Assembly (NCBI GenBank): GCA_023807065.1
Contig: JAJJLU010003529.1
Coordinates: forward strand, 1 to 59,588
Length of the DNA: 59,588 nt
Direction: 5' to 3'
Source: Isotricha intestinalis
Taxonomy: Eukaryota > Ciliophora > Litostomatea > Vestibuliferida > Isotrichidae
Part shown: positions 9,699 through 19,295 of the stretch, one piece after another
How the letters are laid out: every line of letters begins with the position of its first letter
Position numbering within the stretch: the first letter of the stretch is position 1
The notes under the pieces: generated by a model
Told to the model about the DNA's origin: nothing
Database searches by the model: none
Seen by the model: the letters and a program-made list of their open reading frames with translations, nothing else
Position numbers and translations under genes: made by a program

Positions 9699-11081
9699 TT
9701 AAGAAAATTTATTATTTCCAATTGAAGAATCACTTTTTTTAAATTTAAAAGAATAAGAACCATCAAATTTCCATGAATCACTTCTTTTAACAAATCTTTG
9801 ATGAATATTATCAACTAAAGTATGATCAAAAGAATTTCTAATTTGAAATTCTTTCCAATTAATAGGATTGAAAGTTCTTTGATAATTTCCATTAGAAAAA
9901 AGAATATATCTTTGATTTAATTGAGGATAATTAAAATTATCATTAAATATATTTTCAATATCACTTCTTTCCCAAGAATTAATTTTAGTTAAATTATTAA
10001 TAATATAATAAAATTCTTCTGGAATTTTTGAAAGGAATTCATTTGGAATTCCATTATTTCTTATTTTTTGCCAAATAATACCATTTTTAGGTAATTCAAT
10101 TTGTGATAAAATTTCTAAAATTGATAATCCTAAAGAAAATAAATCTGATTTATGAGTTATATTCTCTTTAGTAAAAAATTCAGGTGATAAATAAATTGAA
10201 TCACCTTCAATTTCATCTGAAATATTATTATTTAATTTATTTTCTGGATGAGTTAAACAAAAATCAGAAAGTAATATTTTTCCATATTCATTCACCAAAA
10301 AATTTTTTGGTTTAATATCTAAATGAATATAACCTATTTTATGAATAAATAATAATCCACACATCATTTCAAATATTATATCCCAATAAAATTGATTAGT
10401 AAAATTAAAAGAAAATAATTTTAATCTTTCTAAATAATCAATTAAATTACCATAAGAAGCATATTCACTAACAATATATAAATTTCTAATTTTTTTATTA
10501 ACTTTATAATCTTGTTCTTCTTCATCATTTTCTATCCAAAAATCTTTATATTGTAAAATAAAAGAAGAATAAGGAATATTAATGTTATCATTCATAGAAT
10601 TAACAAATTGATTCATATTAACATAATCATTTTTTGAAGAAAAATATTTTGTTACTTTAACAACATAATTTCTTTTATCTTGAAATTTCATACAAAAATA
10701 AACATTTCCCATTTCTCCTTCACATAAAGTTTTTATTATTACATATTCTTCATCAAATTTAGGTTGAGATAAAGAAAAAGAAGTTGAAGATTGTCTTTTA
10801 ATAAATTTATATTCATCTTCATCAACATCCATTTTATCTTCTTCATCATCATTAAAATTTAATTTTCTGCATACTATTCTATTTTGAGGGTTTAAATTAT
10901 TTTTTTGGTTTATGGAATTTAAAACTGTTGTTTTTTCTATTGTTGATTCTGAATTTATTTCTTCTTCTGAAAAAGATGAATCTAATTGAAATGAATTATC
11001 TTTATTTATATTCTTTGATGAAAATAATTGGAAATCTTGACTGTTTAAATCATTTCTTTTTTTATTTGAGTCTGAAAGCAT
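9699..11081 (-). CDS. Wee1/Myt1-like protein kinase with DFC in place of DFG
   Basis: The 460-residue protein has a disordered acidic N-terminus (1-108, with EEDKMDVDEDEY near 80-91) and a kinase domain at about 112-385. Visible landmarks are a glycine loop CEGEMGNVY (120-128, first Gly replaced by Cys), the ATP-site lysine in VVKV (Lys142), catalytic loop HLDIKPKNFL (Asp255, Lys257, Asn260), the metal-binding triplet DFC (273-275), GDSIYLSPE (293-301) and KSDLFSLGLSILEI. The H-L-D-I-K-P form and the GDSIYLSPE/DLFSLG pattern resemble Wee1/Myt1 kinases, which phosphorylate Cdk1 near its ATP loop to delay mitosis. Metal-binding Asp273 is kept while the Gly is Cys, so activity is plausible but possibly altered. 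No membrane segment is seen, which argues against a Myt1-type anchor. Confidence 0.88.
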   Translation of the reverse strand: MLSDSNKKRNDLNSQDFQLFSSKNINKDNSFQLDSSFSEEEINSESTIEKTTVLNSINQKNNLNPQNRIVCRKLNFNDDEEDKMDVDEDEYKFIKRQSSTSFSLSQPKFDEEYVIIKTLCEGEMGNVYFCMKFQDKRNYVVKVTKYFSSKNDYVNMNQFVNSMNDNINIPYSSFILQYKDFWIENDEEEQDYKVNKKIRNLYIVSEYASYGNLIDYLERLKLFSFNFTNQFYWDIIFEMMCGLLFIHKIGYIHLDIKPKNFLVNEYGKILLSDFCLTHPENKLNNNISDEIEGDSIYLSPEFFTKENITHKSDLFSLGLSILEILSQIELPKNGIIWQKIRNNGIPNEFLSKIPEEFYYIINNLTKINSWERSDIENIFNDNFNYPQLNQRYILFSNGNYQRTFNPINWKEFQIRNSFDHTLVDNIHQRFVKRSDSWKFDGSYSFKFKKSDSSIGNNKFS

Positions 11082-11898
11082 TTGTTTTTTTGGTTTTTAT
11101 TTTAAAATGAATTTTAAATTTCAAATTTAAATTATTTTAATGGAAATGATATGGTTTTTCAAAGAATTATTATTATGTTTTTAAAAAAATAATAGTAAAG
11201 AAAAATGAATTAATAATTTTGGGAAAGGATTATTAAAGATAAATAATAATAACTAAACAAAAAAAATATTATAAAATCTTATTAGGATTTTTCTTTATTT
11301 ATCTTATATTTTTTATTCATATGAATTTTATATTGAAAAAATGGAACATATAAAAAAAAATAAAATAAATTAGGCATTTTTAAATTTATGACTATTAATA
11401 TACGATAAAAGGATTTTTAATTTTTTATACTTTATGATATGTTTTTTATAATATTGGAAGAAGTAATAAACTCAAAAAAATAGAAGATCATTCCTTCGGA
11501 AAGCAATAAATAAATTTTGAAAAATTTAAAACTTAATCTTTTTAATAACATTAATTCTTTTGATTTAAAAACATATAAAGAATTAAAGCAATTTCATATG
11601 AACATAATTATGAAAGTTTATGTGTTATTAAATAACAATGATAATTTTAATCAAAGAATTAAGAAACAATAGTCTTGATACTTCAAAGATTAGAAAAAAT
11701 TATTATAATTCTATTCCTTTTTCTTTTAAAGATTTAGTTAGATAGATAATTAATCTTATTAACATTTTTTGAATTAAATGATAATTTTATCATTATCACT
11801 TCTAATCAATATTTTAATTAATATGAGATCTTTAACACTTAAATATATAAATATTTATTTTTTTTTCTAATATTTAAAACAAAAAAAAAAATAAAGAA
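11082..11898. other. Divergent intergenic region with a possible coding remnant
   Basis: This ~820-bp gap separates the kinase (minus) from the Rab6-like gene (plus) and must hold both promoters. Most of it is featureless AT-rich DNA. At 11644-11745 a 33-codon plus-strand frame reads ILIKELRNNSLDTSKIRKNY and continues to a TAG. Its codon usage resembles genes in the window, and upstream stretches in other frames (for example TYKELKQFH near 11580) are also protein-like. This could be a remnant of a lost gene. I found no tRNA or other RNA gene here. Confidence 0.35.
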
Positions 11899-12537
11899 AT
11901 GACAGAATTAAAACCCAAGAAAGAAATTCCTAAATTTAAATTAATATTTTTAGGAGATCAAGGAACAGGAAAATCTTGTATATTAAATAGATTTGTAGAA
12001 GATAAATTTGATGAAAAATACCAAGCAACAATAGGTTTAGATTTTCAAAGTAAAAATGTAAAAATAGATAATCAAGATATTCATTTATTATTATATGATA
12101 CAGCAGGGCAAGAAAAATTTAGATCATTAATACCAATGTATACAAGAGATGCAAATATTATTATGTTTGTTTATGATATTACAAGAAAAGAAAGCTTCAA
12201 TCATATCCCTGATTGGTATAATGATTTAACAAATGTTAAATTCGAAGATGTTATTTTAGTTTTAATTGCCAATAAAATTGATTTAAATGATAAAAGAGAA
12301 GTTAATAAAGAAGAAGGAGAAAAATATGCTAGTGAGAAAAATATGATATTTGAAGAAGTTAGTGCTAAAACAGGAGATAATTTTCCTGAGTTATTTTATC
12401 AAAAAATTTTTGAACAAATTGCTAATAAATTTAAACCAGGATTACAAGGAACAATAAATGATATTCAAGAAATGAAAATTAAAATAGAAGAAAATGGAAA
12501 AGATAAAAGTAAGAAGAAAAAATGTTGTAATAATTGA
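11899..12537 (+). CDS. Rab6-like small GTPase
   Basis: A single-exon 212-residue Rab. The P-loop is GDQGTGKS (19-26), the effector region YQATIGLDFQSK closely matches the Rab6 signature (YQATIGIDFLSK), followed by YDTAGQEKFRSLIP, MYTRDANI, NKID and SAK. The C-terminus KKKKCCNN supplies two cysteines for geranylgeranylation. Rab6 acts at the Golgi in retrograde transport and fusion of Golgi-derived vesicles. One deviation is Tyr instead of the near-invariant Trp of the WDTAGQE box; the Gln required for hydrolysis is present. The 5' context is a long A-run (ACAAAAAAAAAATAAAGAA) just before the ATG. The gene ends in TGA, one of the few in this window. Confidence 0.93.
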   Translation: MTELKPKKEIPKFKLIFLGDQGTGKSCILNRFVEDKFDEKYQATIGLDFQSKNVKIDNQDIHLLLYDTAGQEKFRSLIPMYTRDANIIMFVYDITRKESFNHIPDWYNDLTNVKFEDVILVLIANKIDLNDKREVNKEEGEKYASEKNMIFEEVSAKTGDNFPELFYQKIFEQIANKFKPGLQGTINDIQEMKIKIEENGKDKSKKKKCCNN

Positions 12538-12639
12538 ATATCAATTAAAAATTAAAATATTTAATAATATATCTCAAACTTAAAAAATAATAATTTTTAA
12601 AAAATTAAGAAAAAAAAATTTATAACTGAAAAAAAAAAA

Positions 12640-13419
12640 ATGGAACTATGGAGAACAGCTCGTTTAGGAATGGTAACATATCAACCAGATGGGAAAGGTC
12701 GTGATAAATATATAAAATATAATAATGGAGGATTTTGGGATACAGGAGAAACATTTGAAATAAAAAAAGATTATGAAAGACCAAAATATAATAATTTCCA
12801 TTCTTTATATCATCAAGCAGCTCCTTTCAAATATTATAGTAATGGAAAAACCAGAGATAGTTATATTTTATTTGATACTGGTCTTTCTAAAAATGAAAAA
12901 CCTTTAACTTCATATAAATTAACTGATTTTTTAAGAGGAAGTGAAAATACTCTTTTAGATAGAAGATATAATAAAAATATTGTAAGAAGTCCTCTTGAAA
13001 AAAGTATTAGTTTACAAAGAAAAAAAAATGAATTAGGTATTATTGAAAGATTATACAGAAAACCACTTATGAAAAAAGAAGAATTATTTAAAAAAAAACA
13101 AGAAGAAGAAGGAGGTGAATTAAAAGATGATTTTCCTTTAAGAACTTATTCTTGCAATTTTAATACCTATAATAAAACTTATGGAAGAGTTGAAAATTTG
13201 ATCACTGAAAGTGCATTAAATAATGCTATTAGAAACAGTCTTCATTTAGAAAAATATGAATTAAAAGATGAAAAAAGCCAGTTACATAAAAAAGAAAGAG
13301 AAGATATTAATAAATTTTTAATGAAAGATAGAGAGTTTGTTTATAATAATAAGTTAAAGTTTAATAAAGGAAAAAGAAGAATGCAAAATAGGAATTTAGG
13401 AGATATTAAAACTCAGTAG
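12640..13419 (+). CDS. Small basic protein, candidate ciliary/microtubule-associated
   Basis: The 259-residue protein lacks a signal peptide or membrane helix. It has a repeated motif of the form GRDKYI...NNGGFWDTG (about 20-38) and TRDSYILFDTGLS (about 72-84), separated by a Tyr/Phe-rich segment (FHSLYHQAAPFKYYSNGK). Short GRDxYI and proline/aromatic-rich segments of this style occur in proteins that lie along axonemal microtubules, as I recall from ciliate and algal microtubule inner proteins. That makes an axonemal role a reasonable guess, not a family assignment. Residues 120-259 are highly charged helix. It follows the Rab6-like gene by about 100 bp on the same strand and ends in TAG. 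Confidence 0.75.
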   Translation: MELWRTARLGMVTYQPDGKGRDKYIKYNNGGFWDTGETFEIKKDYERPKYNNFHSLYHQAAPFKYYSNGKTRDSYILFDTGLSKNEKPLTSYKLTDFLRGSENTLLDRRYNKNIVRSPLEKSISLQRKKNELGIIERLYRKPLMKKEELFKKKQEEEGGELKDDFPLRTYSCNFNTYNKTYGRVENLITESALNNAIRNSLHLEKYELKDEKSQLHKKEREDINKFLMKDREFVYNNKLKFNKGKRRMQNRNLGDIKTQ

Positions 13420-14104
13420 GTTTTTAAATTGAGAAATTTGTTTAAAAAATATTTTTTTTAATTTGATTTTTAAAAGTTTTTTATTTTATTTGAAACTTTT
13501 TTTATCATTTATTATGGATTTAAAAATAAATTAATTAACTAGTTTTTTTTTTCTATAATATAAAAAATAAAAGATATAAGAAAAAAAGAAATCTGTGATA
13601 AAAAAAAAAAAATCATTATAAAAATAATAATTAGGAAATACAGTTAATAAGAAATTCTAAAAAATCAAAAAAATACATTTTGTAATGAATTTGAATTTTT
13701 TATATAATTTATTTTTATTCTTTTTAATGATTCTTAATTAAATTTATAGATAATGAATAATTTTATTTCATAGTTATTCACTTATTATTTCTTTTCTTAA
13801 CAAAATTATATAAATCTAGTAGAAAAAAAATTACTAATAATATTTCACTTAAAAAACTTATTATTTTAAAAATGCATTTTTTAATTATAAATATTAATAT
13901 TGGGTCTAAAAGTAATATAAGAAGGGATATTATTATTATTTTTTTTATTAATAGATTTATTTTTTATCAATTCAATAAGTATATAATAACTTTTCTATGA
14001 GAACAATTATCATATTAAATTAAATAAATTAGTAAAATATAACTATTCTTCAATTAAATTCAGTTGTCATTTAATTAATCAAATAATAAAAAAACCTTAA
14101 AAAA
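13420..14104. other. Intergenic region, no feature recognised
   Basis: About 685 bp of A/T-rich DNA upstream of the cNMP-binding protein gene. I read all frames and see no coding-like stretch over ~25 codons, no tRNA-like box and no long repeat. It probably contains the 3' flank of the 259-aa gene and the promoter of the next gene. Confidence 0.6.
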
Positions 14105-16114
14105 ATGCAAGATGATTTAGATAAATGTATTTTAGAATTACAAAAACCAGAAGCAGAAAGAGATATACCAATAATAGTAAAATATATTCAAACTTTAAAA
14201 GGATTTATAAATATATTACATGATACAGGAGAAGAATTTAATTTTTATTTAAATGAAATTTCAAAAATATTAAGATATACTCAAAGAAATAAAGATGAAG
14301 TTATTGTAGAACAAGGAAATAGAGGAGATTCATTTTTTCTTATTTTAAAAGGTTCAGTTACTTTTTTAGTAGCAAGACCATATAAAATTGAAGTTACAAA
14401 AGAAGATTATTTATTACATTTAATGAAATTAAGAAAAAACCATTCAAATGAACTTTTAAGACAAACTATTCAAACAAATAATAATATATATTCAATTGAT
14501 GAAAGTTTTGACCAATTTATTAAAAATATTGTTTTTCATAAAACTAAAGGAGGAGAATTTTTAGATAATAAATTTATATGTCAAAAAGCAAGAGAATTAT
14601 ATGATTTTATAAATGATAATCAAAATAATAAAAATACCAACTTTATTATTTCAATAGATGAATATATAAAAAGAAATGAATTTGAAGTTATACAAGAGGA
14701 AAATCCAAGAAATAGATTTTATCGTTTTGATGAAACTAAAAAAGAAAAAGAAAAAAAAATAGTTTCATTATTTAATTTTAAAACAATAAGTAAATGTTAT
14801 AAAGGAGAAACATTTGGTGAATTAGCTTTAGAACAAAATACAGGAAAAAGACAAGCTACAGTAATAACTAATGAACCTACTGATTTTGCAATAATATATA
14901 GGAAAGAATATAATGATTTATTAAAAAATTCTATTGATAAAGCTAAAAAACATTTCTTTTCTGTTATTAATAATTATAATATATTTAATGAAGTTACTCC
15001 TTATGCTTTAGATAAGAAATATTATAAATTATTTAATTTAAGGAAATTCGAGAAAGGTTATAGTATAATAGAACAAAATACAGAACAAAATTCTATATAT
15101 TTCATTGTTAAAGGAGAATATGAAATTTCTACAACAAGAAATATAAAGGAAGTAAATGATTTAATAATTTATTATAAAAATTATATTAGAAAACATGGAA
15201 ATAAACAAGATTATAAATTATATAATCCAATTGTAGAAGAAAGAGAAAATGATGATTTGAATTTAAATAAAAAATATAAATCAGAAGAACAAAATAATAT
15301 ATTATTTGAAAAGAGATTTATAAAATTAAATATATTACAAGAAAGAGATATAATAGGATTAAATAATTTAATGATTCCTATAAATCATGCTTCTTCAAAA
15401 AGTTTAATTAATTGTAAAGTTTTAGGAACAAATTCTCAAGTATATGAATTAGAAATTAATCAATTTAATTTTATTTGTGAAGTTGAAGATGGAGTAAAAA
15501 ATTATACAATTGAATATGAAATTAGTAAAATGAAAATGTTAATTAAAAGATTAGAAGACCATAAAAAAAGAGTTTATGATATAATTACAAAAAAAGAAAT
15601 TGAAGCTTCTAATGAACATAATAAAATGAGATTAATTAAATTAGAAAAAAATCAAAAAAATAGATTACATTTTTTAGAAGCAAATCAAGTTGTAGAAAGT
15701 TTAGAAATGAGAACTTTTATTGAAAAAATGGAAAAAGAGAAAGAAATAAGAAGAAAAATGAGAGAAAAAGAAATTGAAAAAGAAAGGAAAAAATTAAATA
15801 GTTTTGCTTTATATAAAAGAAATCAAATTTTACTTCCTAAAATAAATCATAGAAATTCTATGTTAAGACAATTTTTAAAATCAAAAGATAAAAGTAAAAA
15901 TGAAGCTTATTATGAACAATATAAAGATGATTTAAAACATAATTATTTATATGAAAGTGTTTTTAATTCATATGCTTTTACTCAACCTAATAAAAATAAA
16001 TTAGAAATTAAATCTTCAAGACTTAATAAAAGTAAAAATGGAATTTATGATGCTTTAATTTTAGATAGATTTAATTCTTGTTATGCACATGCTTTAATTA
16101 ATTTAAATAAATAA
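14105..16114 (+). CDS. Cyclic-nucleotide-binding domain protein with long insert
   Basis: A 669-residue protein with two CNB (cAMP/cGMP-binding) folds. The first starts near residue 60 (VIVEQGNRGDSFFLILKGSV) and is interrupted by an insert of about 120 residues including EDYLLHLMKLRK. It then resumes with a textbook phosphate-binding cassette, GETFGELALEQNTGKRQATV (about 235-254), with the Glu and Arg that contact the cyclic phosphate and ribose. The second fold (about 312-458; EKGYSIIEQNTEQNSIYFIV) lacks a cassette and is probably structural. Residues 460-570 are a charged coiled coil. There is no kinase or channel domain, so it may be a scaffold or regulator in cNMP signalling, as common in ciliates. 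The second paralog at 19296 shares the same insert position and motif. Confidence 0.9.
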   Translation: MQDDLDKCILELQKPEAERDIPIIVKYIQTLKGFINILHDTGEEFNFYLNEISKILRYTQRNKDEVIVEQGNRGDSFFLILKGSVTFLVARPYKIEVTKEDYLLHLMKLRKNHSNELLRQTIQTNNNIYSIDESFDQFIKNIVFHKTKGGEFLDNKFICQKARELYDFINDNQNNKNTNFIISIDEYIKRNEFEVIQEENPRNRFYRFDETKKEKEKKIVSLFNFKTISKCYKGETFGELALEQNTGKRQATVITNEPTDFAIIYRKEYNDLLKNSIDKAKKHFFSVINNYNIFNEVTPYALDKKYYKLFNLRKFEKGYSIIEQNTEQNSIYFIVKGEYEISTTRNIKEVNDLIIYYKNYIRKHGNKQDYKLYNPIVEERENDDLNLNKKYKSEEQNNILFEKRFIKLNILQERDIIGLNNLMIPINHASSKSLINCKVLGTNSQVYELEINQFNFICEVEDGVKNYTIEYEISKMKMLIKRLEDHKKRVYDIITKKEIEASNEHNKMRLIKLEKNQKNRLHFLEANQVVESLEMRTFIEKMEKEKEIRRKMREKEIEKERKKLNSFALYKRNQILLPKINHRNSMLRQFLKSKDKSKNEAYYEQYKDDLKHNYLYESVFNSYAFTQPNKNKLEIKSSRLNKSKNGIYDALILDRFNSCYAHALINLNK

Positions 16115-16174
16115 TTATAAATTTTAAATGAAGAAATTCAATAATAAATTTATAATAAATATTAGAATTTTATT

Positions 16175-19100
16175 TTATTTCATATTAAATTTTTGATAAA
16201 TTAATTTTCTAATTTCAATTTGTTCTAATCTATAATTATCATTCCATTCTTTATTATTTTTACATTTTTCAATCATTAAATTTAAATTAATATTATCAGA
16301 ATTATTTAATTGTTTTTCAATAACAATTTCACCACCATCAAAATAAATGCAAAAGAAATGATAATATTTATGACAACATTTACATTTAAATAATTCTCCT
16401 TTATTACAATTACAAACTTGGCATTTATCAAAATAATTATCTTTTAATTCTTTAATAAAATTCAAGCTATTTAAATAAAGAAAATTTTTAAAATTACAGT
16501 ATTGAGAAATTAAAACGCAAGTAATATGACCAAATAAATTATAATCAGAATAATATTTCAAAGCACCATGAGAACTAAAACATAAAAAACATTTAATATC
16601 TTTAATATTATTTTTTAATTCATAATTACATTTATCACAAAAATAATTTCCAAAAGGAATTTCTTTTATTCCATAACAACTTGAATGATAACTTGTATTA
16701 CACTTATCACAAAAAATTATATCTTCTTCTTGATTAATATCAAAACATATACAACATTCACTATCATTTTTATATTGATTTTGAATATATTCTTTTATAT
16801 TTTCTATATAAGGTTTTTCCTGATTTTTATTATTTATATATTCTATTATTGAACAATAAGTCTTTATTTTAATTCCATTTTTTAAATGATCTGTTAATTT
16901 TTTATATATTTTTATTGATTTATATTTGTTTAATATATTTATTTTTTCTATTTCATTTTTTTTTCTTATTTGATTCTCAATATAATCTTTTTCATATTCA
17001 ATTTTTATTTTGTTAATAATTTTCTCAGTTTTTTCAATTATTATTTGTAACATTTGATATTTTGAATTTAAGGATTCTTCAACAAAATTTATACTATTTC
17101 CTTTTGAATAATTTGTTTGACTTTCTAATTCAAGAATTTTTTTTGATAATTTATTTATTTTCATTCCTCTTAAAAATCTTAATTTACTTTGAATATTTAA
17201 TTTATTGTTAATATCTTGAATTAAATTTAAATCTATATTTAATTTTCCTCTTTTTCGAGAAATAAATTTAAGTTCATTTAAATACTTATTTTCATTGTTT
17301 AAACCAGAACCCATTTCATATCTTATAATTTTTTGTTCAGGAAAATCATCAATATCCATTTTATGATTATCAATCTCAAGTTTTTCAAGTTTTGATTTAT
17401 TAAATAAAGTAATAAAAGAAGAATTAATTTGATTTGTATATTTATTTATTTTTACTAAAGTATATTTATTATCTGTTTGAATATTTAAATTACAATCATC
17501 TTCTTCATTTATTTTTATTATTAAATTATTATGATTACTTTCTTCTATAAAATTATCTTTTAATTTCATAATAATTGTTTCAAATTCTTCTTTTGAAAAA
17601 TCATAAAAATAATTATTAGAAATATCCCAATTAAACTTTTTATTATCAGAAAGTAATAATTTATTTAATAAATTAGGTTCAAAAACTTTTTTTTGTTGTA
17701 ACAAAGATTTCAAATATACATAATTTAAACTAGTAATTAATTCTTCATTACTTTTATGAATATTATTATTATTATATTTAACACTAATTCTATTTTTAAA
17801 AACAATTTTTTTTTTAATTTTTTTTTGATTATTCTTAAATTTTTTATTAGAATTAGTAGAAGTTGATTTAATCGAACCTTCATTTTTAGATTTATTCCTT
17901 GGAGAAGGAATAACAAAATCTTTAATTTTAGTTTTATTAGTCCAAAACATTTTATGTTTTTTATTACATATATTAATAAAATTACCATTATTAATTTTAA
18001 CAGTGAATTGATTTTTAACTGCACAAAAAGGATGATAAAAAATATTACATTTATTACATTGATAACATAATCCAATTTTTAAGCAAATACAACATATATT
18101 CATTTTTATTTTTTGGAAAGTAATTTTAAATTTTTGAAACTCAAAATTTATAAAATTTGAAAATGCTAATGCACAAATATAATGTAATAATTTATCTTCT
18201 ATTATTAAAGAACAATCTTTTGAAATATTACATATGCAACATTTTTTATTTTCTATTTTTTTTGATTTTTCTTTTGTTAAACAAATTGGACATTCATTTT
18301 CTTTTTTATTTTTTGATAAATTATTATATTCTTTTAAACAACTTATATGATAATAAGTTAAACATTTTTTACAATAAAAATTATTTTTTTTTTCTTCATT
18401 ATCAAATAATATTTCATCATTACATAAAAGACATTTATGAACAGTGATTATAATACTATATTTTTTTTCTTTTCCAATTATTTTATCTATTTTTTTTATA
18501 ATTTCATTTTTATCATTTTTATTATTTCCATTAAATCTATTTTTTTCAATTGAATTATTTTTATTTTGAATAATATTCCTTTGAGAAGAAACTTTTTTAA
18601 AATTTAAATTATTTTCTTTATTATTATTGTTATACAAAATTTCATTTTCTACTTTCATGGTTTCTATTTTTTTGGATTTAATATAATGTTTATGTTCATC
18701 ACAATAAAAATCTAAATGATATTTTCCGTTGCTTTGATAATTTAAAGGATGTTTACAAATACATTGTTCATGAGTATATATTTCACATCCATCAGCTTTG
18801 CATTTAATAAAGAAATTACCTTGATTTTTTTTACAAAAATGACATTTTCCATCATATAATAAAACTGTGTCAGGCAAAGATTTTTTAGATTTAAACATTA
18901 TAATTTTATTTTCTAATTCATAATCTATTTTTAAAAACCATCTTGCACATTTTTTATGAACATAATTTAATTTATTTACATTTAACCATTTGTGAAGACA
19001 TAATTTACTTCCATCTGAATCACATATTGAACATTTTCTTTTTATTAAATTATTGTCTAATAAATTTATTCTACATGTATCACACTCTTTAATATTTAAA

Positions 19101-19222
19101 TCTTCTATTTGTTCACTTGTGTATAAAAGACAATTATTATGAATTTTTCTTTTGCATTTTTCACAAGTAAATATTTTTATGTCATTCTCTTTAAATTTTT
19201 CAAAACATTCATAACAATACAT
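16175..19222 (-). CDS. Triple PHD/extended-PHD (PZP-like) chromatin protein
   Basis: The 1,015-residue protein is built on three zinc-finger modules. Module 1 (residues ~3-175): PHD finger (CYECF...CEKCKRKIHNNC...CDTC), then C64-SIC67 and an extended PHD ending DFYCDEH. Module 2 (~260-425): CLLCND...FYCKKCLTYYHISC, then CCICN and CYQCNKCNIFYHPFC. Module 3 (~820-964): CCICFDINQEEDIIFCDKC...YFCDKC, then CFLC...GHITC and CQVCN...CKCCHKYYHFFC. PHD, knuckle, extended PHD is the PZP arrangement of BRPF, JADE, AF10 and related histone-reading proteins. Between modules are long basic and coiled-coil regions. No SET, bromo or acetyltransferase domain is visible, so it is probably a reader subunit of a histone-modifying complex. 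It starts 73 bp from a divergent gene. Confidence 0.9.
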   Translation of the reverse strand: MYCYECFEKFKENDIKIFTCEKCKRKIHNNCLLYTSEQIEDLNIKECDTCRINLLDNNLIKRKCSICDSDGSKLCLHKWLNVNKLNYVHKKCARWFLKIDYELENKIIMFKSKKSLPDTVLLYDGKCHFCKKNQGNFFIKCKADGCEIYTHEQCICKHPLNYQSNGKYHLDFYCDEHKHYIKSKKIETMKVENEILYNNNNKENNLNFKKVSSQRNIIQNKNNSIEKNRFNGNNKNDKNEIIKKIDKIIGKEKKYSIIITVHKCLLCNDEILFDNEEKKNNFYCKKCLTYYHISCLKEYNNLSKNKKENECPICLTKEKSKKIENKKCCICNISKDCSLIIEDKLLHYICALAFSNFINFEFQKFKITFQKIKMNICCICLKIGLCYQCNKCNIFYHPFCAVKNQFTVKINNGNFINICNKKHKMFWTNKTKIKDFVIPSPRNKSKNEGSIKSTSTNSNKKFKNNQKKIKKKIVFKNRISVKYNNNNIHKSNEELITSLNYVYLKSLLQQKKVFEPNLLNKLLLSDNKKFNWDISNNYFYDFSKEEFETIIMKLKDNFIEESNHNNLIIKINEEDDCNLNIQTDNKYTLVKINKYTNQINSSFITLFNKSKLEKLEIDNHKMDIDDFPEQKIIRYEMGSGLNNENKYLNELKFISRKRGKLNIDLNLIQDINNKLNIQSKLRFLRGMKINKLSKKILELESQTNYSKGNSINFVEESLNSKYQMLQIIIEKTEKIINKIKIEYEKDYIENQIRKKNEIEKINILNKYKSIKIYKKLTDHLKNGIKIKTYCSIIEYINNKNQEKPYIENIKEYIQNQYKNDSECCICFDINQEEDIIFCDKCNTSYHSSCYGIKEIPFGNYFCDKCNYELKNNIKDIKCFLCFSSHGALKYYSDYNLFGHITCVLISQYCNFKNFLYLNSLNFIKELKDNYFDKCQVCNCNKGELFKCKCCHKYYHFFCIYFDGGEIVIEKQLNNSDNINLNLMIEKCKNNKEWNDNYRLEQIEIRKLIYQKFNMK

Positions 19223-19295
19223 TCTAACTATTGGATAATTATAATAAAATATATTAAATAAATTAAATTCATAAAAATAAAATTTAAAGATTAAA
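19223..19295. promoter_or_regulatory. 73-bp divergent intergenic promoter
   Basis: Two genes are transcribed away from each other from this gap: the PZP-like chromatin protein on the minus strand and a cNMP-binding protein on the plus strand. Both promoters and 5' UTRs must fit into 73 bp unless they extend into the coding regions. The sequence is A/T-only apart from a few bases, and no motif stands out. Confidence 0.55.
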
